A stretch of DNA of 64,000 nt from Stieleria neptunia (GTDB lineage Bacteria; Planctomycetota; Planctomycetia; Pirellulales; Pirellulaceae), in the NCBI RefSeq assembly GCF_007754155.1, contig NZ_CP037423.1, positions 10,536,938-10,600,937 on the forward strand. The letters run 5' to 3'. The position numbers and the translations under genes are program-made. Positions within the stretch are counted from its first letter, which is position 1, and every line of letters begins with the position of its first letter. Below are positions 48,403-57,435 of this stretch, piece after piece. The notes below the pieces were generated by a model, which saw only the letters and a program-made list of their open reading frames with translations, was not told the DNA's origin and made no database searches.

Positions 48403-51105
48403 TCACATCAGGATGAGAGGCGAGAGACGCTTTCTGGCGATCACCACATCGTCGGATTGGCTGCGGTCCATCACAAATCCACGGTTGGTGAACATGCGGA
48501 TCATGCGTGCATTCCTGGGAGCCATTTCGGCGACGACCGATCGAATCCCCCAGTCCGCACAGATCTCCAGGCAATAGTCCATCAGGACCGAACCGAGCCC
48601 GACGCCTTGCCAAGGATCGCCGACCAGAATCGCGAACTCCGCTTCGTGGTGGTCGGCATCGGCGACCAAGTGGCAGACCCCGAGCAGTTTCCGCTGACCG
48701 TCTTCCTCGGCTTCGGCGACGATGGCGATCTCTCGGTCGTAGTCGATATAACAAAACCGCGTGGCCATCTCGTGGGTCGACGCTTTGAACATGTAGCGGT
48801 ATCGCATGTGAAGCGATTCGGGTGAGCAACAAGCCAACAGGCTGTGCCACATCGGTTCGTCTTCGGGTTTGATCGGACGTAGCAGAATGGCCGTCGAATC
48901 CTTCAGGATGATCCGCTTGGTGTATTCGTCCGGATAGGGCCGAATCGCCAGATGCGAATAGGGCCGCACGGGATGCAGCACGGTGTCATGATCGACCACG
49001 ATCCGGGCGTCCAGGGCGATCACGTCATGGCTGGTCACCAACAGCGGGTTGACATCCAGTTCTGTGATTTCGGGATAGTCCGCAACGAGATAGGAAAGCC
49101 GCATCAAGACCTCGACAAGCCGGTTCAGATTGATGCCGGGACGCCCAGGTTCACCCTCCAGCAAGGGCCATGACTTGAGCGACTGGACCATTCGCCTGGC
49201 AAGACGCTCGTTCAGCGGCGGCAACTCGAGCGCCAGGTCTCGCAACAACTCGGTCGTCGTCCCTCCGGCACCGACCATCAAGACGGTTCCGAAGACCGGA
49301 TCACGTTTGGCACCCACGATCAGCTCGCGGCTATTCGGTTCGACCAACATCCGTTGGACCGTGACCCCATCGATTCTGGCTTCGGGACAGAGTTCCTCTG
49401 CCCGTTTCAGAATCCGATCGTACGCCAGTGCGACATCGTTGCGATTGGCGAGATTCAGTTCGACGCCGCCGACGTGTGTCTTGTGTGTGATGTCCGGTGA
49501 AAACACTTTGAGCGCGACGGGGTATCCGACGCGCGCGGCGCACTCGGTCGCATACGCCAACGAACAGGCGACATGGGTGGGGATGACCGGAATGTCATGC
49601 GCCTGCAGGAATGCCTTGGACGTGGTTTCCGTCAGCACGTCGTGACCCTCGCTCAAAAACGTCGTGACGAGGGAACGCTGCTTTGCACGATAAAGAGGAA
49701 ACTCGATCGGGACTTCACGCGGCGTTTCGTAGAGCGTTTCGCGGTTCCGTCCATAGGCCACCAGGTTCATGAACGCTCGAACGCCTTTTTCCGGTGACGA
49801 ATACGTCGGAATGCCTGCCGCGTTGAGCAACTCGGTGCCTTCGCGAACCCTGCCACCTCCCATCCACGCCGCCAGGACGGGTTTCGACGCATGTTTTGCA
49901 GCCTGCACCACCGCCGCGGCGGTGCCGGTCGGGTTGGTCGTCGCGTAGGGCGACAGCACCACCAACACGCCATCGACGCCCCGGTCGGCCAACACGAGTT
50001 CCACCGAGGACTGAAATCGTTCTGGCGTGGCGTCCCTGAGCACATCGACCGGATTACCATGCGACCAAACCGGCGGCAGTTGTTGGTTCAGCTTTTCAAT
50101 CGTGTCATCGGACAACGTTGCCAGCGAACCCTGCTGACCGAGTAGCTCATCGGTCGCCATCACGCCCGGCCCACCGGCATTGGTGATGATCGCCAATCGT
50201 GGTCCGGAAGGCGTCTTTTGTTGCGACAGAAGTTTTGCGCAGTCGAACAACTGTTCCACGCTGTAGACCCGAAACACACCCGCCCGCTTCATCGCCGCTT
50301 CATAGACACTGTCGACGCCGGCCATTGTTCCCGTGTGCGTGGCCGCGGCCTTGGCGGACCCGGTGAATCGGCCCGCCTTGTAAGCGATGATCGGCTTGGT
50401 TCGCGTGAACGCCCGGGCCGCCGACATGAACTTGCGTGGCTCGGTGATCGACCCGACGTACAAGATGATCGACCGAGTCCATCGGTCGATTGCGAAATAA
50501 TCAATCAGATCGGCGATGCCGACGTCCATCATGTTGCCGACGGACACGAAATGCGAAAAGCCGACGTTCTCTTGGAGCGCCCAGTCGAGCACGGCGGTGC
50601 AAAGCGCCGCGGATTGTGAAATGAAGGCGATATTCCCCTTGGGTGGTATGTCGCTGACAAAGCTGGCGTTGAGTGAAAGGTGGGGCGCCATGATGCCCAG
50701 ACTGTTTGGCCCCACGATCCGCAGCCCCTCGAACGGCGCAGCGGATTGCAGCACCGCCTCTTTGAGGACTTTCCCGCCGGGTGCCGCTTCGCGAAATCCG
50801 GAGGTCAGAATGACCAATCCTCGAATGCCCGCCCGACCACACTCGCCAACGTATCGCGGCACCGTCTCGGCCGGACTGCAGATCACCGCCAAGTCCACGG
50901 CCTCGGGCAAGTCGGCAATCGAGCGATAACACGGCATACCGCCGACACTGGTGTACTTGGGATTGACCCGGTACACCGGCCCGACGAATCCGCCCGCGAC
51001 AAGATTGTCGACAATGATGCGCCCGGCGCTGGATCGACGTTCGCTCGCACCGATCACGGCCACGCTACGGGGCGCGAAGATCATGTCTAGATTGCGAATC
51101 GGCAT
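48403..51105 (-). CDS. CoA-ligase/ATP-grasp protein fused to GNAT acetyltransferase (Pat-like)
   Basis: A 900-residue fusion of an NDP-forming acyl-CoA synthetase unit with a C-terminal GNAT domain, the architecture of the protein lysine acetyltransferase Pat (YfiQ/PatZ, about 886 residues). In order: CoA-binding domain (MIFAPRSVAVIGASERRSSA), ligase domains (GPNSLGIMAP, FISQSAALCTAVLDWA), an ATP-grasp part with PVALKVFSPDITHKTHVGG, and GNAT from about residue 739 (ILLRPIKPEDEP) with the acetyl-CoA loop WQGVGLGSVL. The ligase histidine region reads AATHTGTMAG, so a His is present where the phosphorylated His of active ligases is expected; as I recall, Pat enzymes have lost it. The ATG at 51105 is preferred since MPIRNLDMIF matches the family start; a TTG at 51162 would add 19 residues. 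It may acetylate metabolic enzymes, such as acetyl-CoA synthetase, in the cytoplasm. Confidence 0.88.
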   Translation of the reverse strand: MPIRNLDMIFAPRSVAVIGASERRSSAGRIIVDNLVAGGFVGPVYRVNPKYTSVGGMPCYRSIADLPEAVDLAVICSPAETVPRYVGECGRAGIRGLVILTSGFREAAPGGKVLKEAVLQSAAPFEGLRIVGPNSLGIMAPHLSLNASFVSDIPPKGNIAFISQSAALCTAVLDWALQENVGFSHFVSVGNMMDVGIADLIDYFAIDRWTRSIILYVGSITEPRKFMSAARAFTRTKPIIAYKAGRFTGSAKAAATHTGTMAGVDSVYEAAMKRAGVFRVYSVEQLFDCAKLLSQQKTPSGPRLAIITNAGGPGVMATDELLGQQGSLATLSDDTIEKLNQQLPPVWSHGNPVDVLRDATPERFQSSVELVLADRGVDGVLVVLSPYATTNPTGTAAAVVQAAKHASKPVLAAWMGGGRVREGTELLNAAGIPTYSSPEKGVRAFMNLVAYGRNRETLYETPREVPIEFPLYRAKQRSLVTTFLSEGHDVLTETTSKAFLQAHDIPVIPTHVACSLAYATECAARVGYPVALKVFSPDITHKTHVGGVELNLANRNDVALAYDRILKRAEELCPEARIDGVTVQRMLVEPNSRELIVGAKRDPVFGTVLMVGAGGTTTELLRDLALELPPLNERLARRMVQSLKSWPLLEGEPGRPGINLNRLVEVLMRLSYLVADYPEITELDVNPLLVTSHDVIALDARIVVDHDTVLHPVRPYSHLAIRPYPDEYTKRIILKDSTAILLRPIKPEDEPMWHSLLACCSPESLHMRYRYMFKASTHEMATRFCYIDYDREIAIVAEAEEDGQRKLLGVCHLVADADHHEAEFAILVGDPWQGVGLGSVLMDYCLEICADWGIRSVVAEMAPRNARMIRMFTNRGFVMDRSQSDDVVIARKRLSPLILM

Positions 51106-51305
51106 GGCAAGTTGCTCGCAGGTCTTGAGCGTGGCAGCGGCCTGCATCTTGCGAACCATCAAACCGTCGGCTGAACGCTGATGTCAATTGTCTCCGATCA
51201 CGGGCACAAAGCAAACAGCGACTCAAAGGGAGGGTCAGCCCCCACCCAAGGACTCGCACGACTGGCTCCCCGCGCGACAGAATCGACTCACCCGCCCCAC
51301 CCATT

Positions 51306-52166
51306 TCATTGATGGCGTTTACGGTAGTCGCGCGGCGACCGGTCGTGTACTTTGCGGAACTGGCGGCTGAAGTAGTTACTGTCTGAAAAGCCAACGGTGA
51401 AGGCGATGTCGGTGATGCTGCGATCGGTGTTTCTCAGCAGGTTGCTCGCTTCGTCGATCCGAAGCTGAATCAGGTAGTTGATCGGCGACGTTCCCATGGC
51501 GGCCTCAAAAATCCGCAAGAAGTTGGTCCGCGACATGCCGGACATCGTGACAAGCTCGTTCAGCGTGATCGGACGATCGATGTTGCGTCGCATGTACGAA
51601 ATCGTTTCCCCAATCCGAACCAGTGTCTGGCTCGTTGGGTTTCGCGTCTCGCTGTAGCTGCGAGACAAGAACGTCACCAGTTCGAGCATGGCCGCGATCG
51701 CCATCACTCGGAATCCCGATCGCCGCAGCTTGAGTTCATCGTCGAGCTTCTTCACCAGCCGTAGCGTCTCGGCAAGTTCCGCCGGGGTCAACTGCAGACG
51801 ACTTGTAAAGTTATGGTGGCTCCGCCAGGCAGGCTCCAACGTGAACAGGGCATGGTATCCCGAGAGAGATTGCAGATCGCCCAGGAACAACGGCAGCTCG
51901 CTAGGAACGAACAGGATATTGATCAAACTCAATCGATCCATGTTCAAATAGTCATGGGGACGGTCTCCACCGATCACGAAGGTGTCTCCCGTCGTCAGTT
52001 CGTAGCTGTCTTCACCGGTGATATGGACCCCCGATCCGCCGGTGATGATGACGATTTCTGAAAACTCGTGGCGGTGCAAGCCGAACGGTTCCTGGGGATC
52101 ACGTCGCTCCACGACGATGGGAAATCCGTCCTCGTGAAACCAGTCCTGTTTCTTGAGCGTTCTCAT
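51306..52166 (-). CDS. AraC family transcriptional regulator
   Basis: A 286-residue regulator with an N-terminal cupin sensor and a C-terminal double helix-turn-helix. The cupin shows [18 protein letters not shown] and [16 protein letters not shown], a sugar-binding style similar to RhaS/RhaR. The HTH part reads [20 protein letters not shown], then the standard second helix [20 protein letters not shown]. Start at 52166 ([10 protein letters not shown]) is chosen to fit the cupin; a GTG at 52202 would add 12 residues. It is divergent from the sulfatase/esterase genes with a shared 369-base upstream region, so it is likely to control them in response to a sugar. Which sugar cannot be read from the sequence. 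Confidence 0.92.
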   Translation of the reverse strand: MRTLKKQDWFHEDGFPIVVERRDPQEPFGLHRHEFSEIVIITGGSGVHITGEDSYELTTGDTFVIGGDRPHDYLNMDRLSLINILFVPSELPLFLGDLQSLSGYHALFTLEPAWRSHHNFTSRLQLTPAELAETLRLVKKLDDELKLRRSGFRVMAIAAMLELVTFLSRSYSETRNPTSQTLVRIGETISYMRRNIDRPITLNELVTMSGMSRTNFLRIFEAAMGTSPINYLIQLRIDEASNLLRNTDRSITDIAFTVGFSDSNYFSRQFRKVHDRSPRDYRKRHQ

Positions 52167-52535
52167 CGTGTGAAAAGTTGCCTCGCCTGGAGAACGCACC
52201 ACAAACCGCCAGATAATGGCCGCTTGGATCCCGGTAAAGAGACTGCCCTGCAGGGGATGATTGTGCTAGTTCGTTGACCGGTCGTCAAGGTTTCCCAGGC
52301 AAAGGGCTACGCCGTGAACGATTCATTTCCTGTGTTTGACCAGTCCTCCACGGCGGACCAACCCTCCACTCGGATCCACTGACGCGGCATGATGTCAACT
52401 TTCAGACCGTTGCCGTGTCGGATCAGCCGAAGCGTCCGGCATAGACGTTCTTTCGGCTACAATCCTTGACGTTGTTGGCCACGGAAACCATTTGCGGTCC
52501 CTGTCCTTTCGATTCGATTTGGAGAATACAACGTT
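52167..52535. promoter_or_regulatory. Divergent promoter region of AraC regulator and sulfatase genes
   Basis: This 369-base gap has a direct repeat CCTCCAC at 52345-52351 and 52363-52369 (18-base step, near two helical turns), a possible pair of AraC-type half sites, and a TACAAT hexamer at 52458-52463 that could be a -10 box for the sulfatase gene. No clear -35 box. GGAG at 52521-52524 precedes the TTG start at 52536. These are candidates only. Confidence 0.35.
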
Positions 52536-54113
52536 TTGAAGAATGCTACGCTTCTCGGCTGCTGTGCCGCCTGGCTCCTCGTGTTGGCGTCGTCCCACCC
52601 CGCTCGGGCCGCTGATGACCTCCCCAACATCGTCGTGATCTATGCCGACGATCTCGGCTTCGGCGACTTGTCGTGCTACAACGATGACGCGCCATACAAG
52701 ACGCCTCGATTGGATCAGATGGCCGCCGAAGGCATTCGTTTCACCGATGCCCACAGCCCGTCCACGATTTGTTCGCCATCGCGATACGGTCTCTTTTCCG
52801 GACAGCAGATTTATCGATCGACCGGCCGGGGCGGTGGAGCGTTCGAAGGACCAAGCGGCCCCAGCTATCTAAAGCCCGGTACGCTAACGATTGCGGACAT
52901 GCTGAAACAGCAGGGCTATCGCACAGGTGTCTTTGGCAAGTGGCATGTGGGGCTCAGCTGGTTCGACAAAGACGGCAAGCGTCTCGGCGGTGGCTTCGAA
53001 AACTCGCTGCTGATCGATTACGAAAAGAGTACGCCGCTGATCGATGGCCCCAACGCCAGAGGCTTTGACGAATCGTTCGTCACTCCCAATTGCCCGAACA
53101 CCGATCCGCTCTACGTCTACATCGAAAACGGCATGGTCCCGACTCCGGCCAGTGTACGGCATCAGCGCGACACGCTGCCGAACCCCGGTGGCAAGTGGCG
53201 GTGGGACAATGACGAAGGCTGGAAGTCGCCGGGCTATGACTTTGTCAATGCCGACCTGCTGTTCTATGAAAAGACCAAAGCCTTCATCACCGATCACGTC
53301 CGGCAAACGCCCGACAAACCATTCTTCGCCGTGCTGTCGACCCAGATCGCTCACGCCCCGGTCTTGCCGGCCAAGGAATTCAACGGCGTCACGGACGCCG
53401 GGCCGCGAGCCGACTTTGTGTGGGAACTCGACGCGATCGTTGGACGTGTGATTGATTTGTTGAACGAACTGGACATCGATGACGACACATTGGTGCTGTT
53501 CAATTCCGACAACGGCGCCGAAACGCTGCACGTCCATTGGATGCGACAAGACCACCAGCATGATCCGTCAGGCGGCTGGCGGGGCATGAAGCGAGACGGT
53601 TGGGAAGGCGGTCACCGGGTTCCTTTCATCGCGCGATGGCCGGGACACATCCCGCCCGGCCAGGTGACCGACCAGATGACAAACACCACCGACATCTTCG
53701 CCACGGTCGCTTCGGTCGTGGGCGTTGCACTGCCCGACGACGCGGCAACGGACAGCTTCGATATGCTGCCGGTGATGCTGGGACAACAGCCGGAAACCGA
53801 TCCGATTCGACCTCATCTACTGACGCAGAGCTTTCGTGGCGAGTTCCAGATTCGCCAAGGACACTGGAAATACCTCGATCACCAAGGATCCGGCGGCAAC
53901 GGATATGAACAGGGCAGCATGGCGCTGTACGCGCTGCCGGAACAAGAACCGGATGCGCCCGGGCAGCTCTACAACTTGAAAACGGATCCCGGCGAGACAA
54001 CGAATCTGTATTTCAAGGAAGAAGCCAAACGCAAAGAGCTGCAAGCCCTGTTGGAAAAATTGAAGACCTCGGGCCGCAGCGCTCCCATCGGCCGCAAGCC
54101 GTTCCGCAACTAA
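52536..54113 (+). CDS. Secreted sulfatase (formylglycine-dependent)
   Basis: A 525-residue S1-family sulfatase that hydrolyses sulfate esters. It starts at TTG 52536 with GGAG upstream and a signal peptide (hydrophobic CCAAWLLVLASS, then AARAA-like cleavage before DDLPN). Catalytic features: metal-binding YADDLGFGDLSCY near residues 36-47, C79 in STICSPSRYGLFSG (CxPxR, the cysteine that becomes formylglycine), GVFGKWHVG near residue 130, a later IAHAP, and FNSDNGAE. It should be periplasmic or secreted. It needs a formylglycine-generating enzyme, not seen in this window. It is 23 bases before the esterase gene and part of a three-gene run. The CSPSR context resembles arylsulfatases acting on polysaccharides; the exact substrate cannot be assigned. 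Confidence 0.93.
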   Translation: MKNATLLGCCAAWLLVLASSHPARAADDLPNIVVIYADDLGFGDLSCYNDDAPYKTPRLDQMAAEGIRFTDAHSPSTICSPSRYGLFSGQQIYRSTGRGGGAFEGPSGPSYLKPGTLTIADMLKQQGYRTGVFGKWHVGLSWFDKDGKRLGGGFENSLLIDYEKSTPLIDGPNARGFDESFVTPNCPNTDPLYVYIENGMVPTPASVRHQRDTLPNPGGKWRWDNDEGWKSPGYDFVNADLLFYEKTKAFITDHVRQTPDKPFFAVLSTQIAHAPVLPAKEFNGVTDAGPRADFVWELDAIVGRVIDLLNELDIDDDTLVLFNSDNGAETLHVHWMRQDHQHDPSGGWRGMKRDGWEGGHRVPFIARWPGHIPPGQVTDQMTNTTDIFATVASVVGVALPDDAATDSFDMLPVMLGQQPETDPIRPHLLTQSFRGEFQIRQGHWKYLDHQGSGGNGYEQGSMALYALPEQEPDAPGQLYNLKTDPGETTNLYFKEEAKRKELQALLEKLKTSGRSAPIGRKPFRN

Positions 54114-54136
54114 GCACATACAACTGGCCGACGATC

Positions 54137-55648
54137 ATGTCACGCATTTCATTCCTGTTCGCATTGTTGATGGCGATCGCTTGCCCGCCAGCGTCGGCGC
54201 AGCAAGTTGCATCGCCCCAACCATCCGCCGCCGCAACACAAACAGCCGATTCCCTGAAGCTGGCGGGCATGTTCAAGGACCACATGGTCTTTCAACGCGA
54301 ATCCGACGCGGCGATCTGGGGGACGGCAAAACCTGGGGCCACCGTCGCGGTCGCGCCTTCCTGGTCGCAAGAAACGTCCACAGCCATCGCCGACGAGAGC
54401 GGCAAGTGGCGCACGTCGATCGAGACGCCTGCGGCAGGGGGCCCCTTCCAGATCGACGTGAACAGCGGTTCGGAAAGGGAGCAACTCTCCGACGTGCTGG
54501 TCGGCGAAGTCTGGATCTGCTCCGGCCAATCCAACATGCAATGGAAGCTGCGCGGCTTCGGCGTTGACCACTTCAAAGAAGACGTCGAAAAAGCAACGTT
54601 TCCTCGAATTCGGTTCTGCGATGTTCCACAGGCTTTGGCGCTCGAAGGCCAGGACGATGTGAATGCCCGTTGGACAGTCTGCAGCCCCGAGTCGGCGTTG
54701 AACTTCAGCGCAGTGGCGTATTTCTTTGGTTCTCGATTGCACCAAGAACTCGATGTGCCGATCGGATTGATCTCGACCAACTGGGGCGGATCTTCGGCAG
54801 AGGCATGGGTCAGCCCCGAAGTTCTCAAACGCGACTTCCCCGAATTCAATGAGCAATCTGCGACCTACGACGAGATCGCGGAACAAACCGGTGTCCTGTT
54901 CAGTCGCGGCCGGAAACCGCCGAAAGGTCTGAACCAACGCAGCCCCAGCGTGCTTTACAACGCCATGATCCGCCCGCTCATTCCGTTCGCGTTCCGTGGC
55001 GTCATCTGGTACCAGGGAGAGTCCAACGTGAAGCACCCGGAACAGTATCGACGGTTATTCCCCGCGATGATCACCGATTGGCGAACTCGCTGGGGGCGGG
55101 GCAATTTCCCGTTTTACTTCGTCCAGATCGCTCCATTTGCCTACAAACAAGAACCTGTCAGCGCGGCGTTCTTGCGCGAAGCACAACTGATGTCGCTTTC
55201 ACAACCCAACACGGCGATGGTGGTCACGATGGACATCGGAGATCCAACCAACATTCACCCCAAACAGAAGAAGCCCGTCGGCGAGCGACTCGCACTGCTT
55301 GCCCTGAAGCACGACTACGGGCAAACGGATCTGGTCGCCTCCGGGCCGATCTATCGCGGGCACACCGTCGAACAAGACGCCATTCGACTTCGCTTTGCAG
55401 AACTGGGAAGCGGTCTGGCCAGTCGCGACGGCCAACCGCTGACCCACTTCACCATCGCCGGTGCCGACAAAACGTTTGTCGATGCCAGCGCGGTCATCGA
55501 CGGCGACACGATCGTTGTTCGCAGCGATCAGGTCACGAATCCTGTGGCCGTACGGTTTGCCTGGGGAAGCGGCGACATGCCCAATTTGTCCAATCAAGAT
55601 GGACTTCCCGCGTCATCATTCCGCACCGATGACTGGCCGATCGAGTAA
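54137..55648 (+). CDS. Sialate O-acetylesterase-like carbohydrate esterase (SASA/SGNH)
   Basis: A 503-residue secreted esterase of the sialic acid-specific acetylesterase (SASA, DUF303) type, removing acetyl groups from sugars. Signal: MSRISFLFALLMAIACPPAS, cleaved before QQV. A beta-rich N-terminal part (LAGMFKDHMVFQRESDAAIW, GTAKPGATV) leads to the catalytic block: S132 in VWICSGQSNMQWKL, glycine block NWGGSSAEAWVS, asparagine block WYQGESN, and the late D/H block DIGDPTNIHPKQK. These are the expected SGNH-type blocks. Length is normal for bacterial members. It is cotranscribed with two sulfatases, so its likely substrate is an acetylated, sulfated polysaccharide and sialic acid need not be involved. 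Confidence 0.92.
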   Translation: MSRISFLFALLMAIACPPASAQQVASPQPSAAATQTADSLKLAGMFKDHMVFQRESDAAIWGTAKPGATVAVAPSWSQETSTAIADESGKWRTSIETPAAGGPFQIDVNSGSEREQLSDVLVGEVWICSGQSNMQWKLRGFGVDHFKEDVEKATFPRIRFCDVPQALALEGQDDVNARWTVCSPESALNFSAVAYFFGSRLHQELDVPIGLISTNWGGSSAEAWVSPEVLKRDFPEFNEQSATYDEIAEQTGVLFSRGRKPPKGLNQRSPSVLYNAMIRPLIPFAFRGVIWYQGESNVKHPEQYRRLFPAMITDWRTRWGRGNFPFYFVQIAPFAYKQEPVSAAFLREAQLMSLSQPNTAMVVTMDIGDPTNIHPKQKKPVGERLALLALKHDYGQTDLVASGPIYRGHTVEQDAIRLRFAELGSGLASRDGQPLTHFTIAGADKTFVDASAVIDGDTIVVRSDQVTNPVAVRFAWGSGDMPNLSNQDGLPASSFRTDDWPIE

Positions 55649-55740
55649 CAACGTTTCGGGTGTTTTGCGAAATCATGAACCGGAACTCGACTCACGAGTG
55701 CCGGTCGTTTTTGAAGATGGCAATCGAGAAGATGTATCCA

Positions 55741-57225
55741 ATGAAAAGATATCCTGCACTGGTGTTGGCAACCACATGGATCGTGCTCGCCGGCATGGCC
55801 ATGGCCCCTTCGCGATCCATGGCCCAATCCGCCGAGCCCGAGCGGCCCAACATCATCTACATCATGCTCGACGAGTGGGGCTACTTTGAATCGGGGCACA
55901 TGGGGAACTCCGATCTGCTGACCCCGAACATCGACCGTTTCGCTCGCGAGGGCATGCGTTTGACCAATGCCTATGCGGGCGCTCCCGTCTGCGGCCCGAC
56001 CCGCTGTTCGCTGCTGACCGGACTGCATGCCGGACACATGTCGATGCGAAAGAACGACGGGTTTTCGCCGATTCGCGCCGAGGAACCCACCCTGGGCAGC
56101 ATGCTCAAGCAACAGGGCTACGCCACGGGTGGGTTCGGCAAGTGGGGCATCGGCGGACGAGGCACTTCCGGGATCCCCGAAAAGCACGGCTTCGATTTGT
56201 TCTTCGGCTACTACGACCAAGTCCACGCCCACACGTTTTATCCGCGCTACCTGATTCGCAATAGTGTGGAAGTGCCGCTGCCAGGCAATCCCGGCTTGAG
56301 CTTCTACGAAGGCGAGACACATGCCCAACTCGCCATCTTTCAGGAGTCGTTGAAGTTCATCCGCAAGAACCAAGACCAGCACTTCTTCTGCTACCTTCCC
56401 TGGACGCCGCCCCATGGTTTGTGGGGCATTGATGAAGACGATCCCTCCTGGCAGCTTTTCAAAGACAAACCGTGGACCGCGGGCCAGCAGACGGAAAACG
56501 ATGCCAAGGTCTACGCCGCATTCATGCATCTGATCGACCGCCAACTGGGACAGATCATCAGCCTGCTGAAAGAGTTAGCGATCGACGACAACACCGTGAT
56601 CTTTCTCTGTGGCGACAACGGTGGGCAGGACTATTTCGCGACGCCCGAGCGGCCGCACGGTTTCTTCGGCCCCAACCTGAACCCCGAGACCGGCGAACGT
56701 TTCCGTGCCGGGAAAGGCTCGCTCTATGAAGGCGGCCTCAAGGTGCCCTATCTGGTGCGTTGGCCGGGTCGGATCAAGGGGGCTTCGGTCTCGGATCATC
56801 TACTCTACTACCCGGATATCATGCCGACGCTTGCGGAGATCGCCGGCGCGGCATGTCCGACGACCGATGGCCTGTCCTTCGCCCCCAGCTTGCTCGGGCA
56901 AGGCGATCAACCCACGCATCCCTATCTGTACTGGGAATACCAGGGCCAGACGGCGGTGCGGATGAATCAATGGAAGGCCTATCGAGGCAGGAGCGGGACG
57001 TGGGAACTTTATGACCTCTCTCAGGACATCGAAGAAAAACAGAATGTCGCCGACGACCATCCAGACGTCCTGAAGCAGCTTGTGGCAACGGCGGACGAGG
57101 CGCACCATCCGGTCCAACCAGGCGAAATCTACGACCGCCAATTGACCAACAAAGACCATCGCCAAGCCCCGCACAAAGGAAACCTCAACTTCTTGAAGAA
57201 CAGCGGTGGGGAAGCCCGCGATTGA
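55741..57225 (+). CDS. Secreted sulfatase (formylglycine-dependent)
   Basis: A 494-residue S1-family sulfatase. The ATG at 55741 is chosen because it opens a signal peptide (MKRYPALVLATTWIVLAGMA, then SMAQS); the longer frame from 55660 has no such start. Active site: C84 in APVCGPTRCSLLTG (CxPxR), preceded by the metal site IMLDEWGYFESGHMGN, where the usual Asp-Asp is Asp-Glu, and followed by GGFGKWGIGG and CGDNGGQ. The sequence is clearly different from the first sulfatase, so the pair probably attacks different linkages. It is 92 bases after the esterase stop. It ends 210 bases before the convergent end of the second giant gene. Confidence 0.93.
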   Translation: MKRYPALVLATTWIVLAGMAMAPSRSMAQSAEPERPNIIYIMLDEWGYFESGHMGNSDLLTPNIDRFAREGMRLTNAYAGAPVCGPTRCSLLTGLHAGHMSMRKNDGFSPIRAEEPTLGSMLKQQGYATGGFGKWGIGGRGTSGIPEKHGFDLFFGYYDQVHAHTFYPRYLIRNSVEVPLPGNPGLSFYEGETHAQLAIFQESLKFIRKNQDQHFFCYLPWTPPHGLWGIDEDDPSWQLFKDKPWTAGQQTENDAKVYAAFMHLIDRQLGQIISLLKELAIDDNTVIFLCGDNGGQDYFATPERPHGFFGPNLNPETGERFRAGKGSLYEGGLKVPYLVRWPGRIKGASVSDHLLYYPDIMPTLAEIAGAACPTTDGLSFAPSLLGQGDQPTHPYLYWEYQGQTAVRMNQWKAYRGRSGTWELYDLSQDIEEKQNVADDHPDVLKQLVATADEAHHPVQPGEIYDRQLTNKDHRQAPHKGNLNFLKNSGGEARD

Positions 57226-57435
57226 ACCTTCACTCGCTCGATGCATTGTTAGTGTCTAGCCTTTCGGCGATGCCCCGCTCGCTGCGGAGCAGCGACGCGA
57301 AGCGGCTAAAGAGACCGCCCAGCTTAAGGCGATCACTTTTCTGATGTACGATGGCCCTTCCGGGCCGTCGCCCGTGGGGCTCTGCGCGACGACCTAGAAA
57401 GGACGTCGCACAACGATCCGCCGTCCGCACCCCGC
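57226..57435. repeat. Hairpin-rich spacer between convergent genes
   Basis: Two perfect stems are seen: CGCTGC-GGA-GCAGCG at 57280-57294 and GGCCC-TTCC-GGGCC at 57353-57366. They may serve as a terminator for either gene. The second lies in TACGATGGCCCTTCCGGGCC, which I recall as a dispersed planctomycete intergenic element; copy number was not testable. No open frame of note. Confidence 0.55.
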
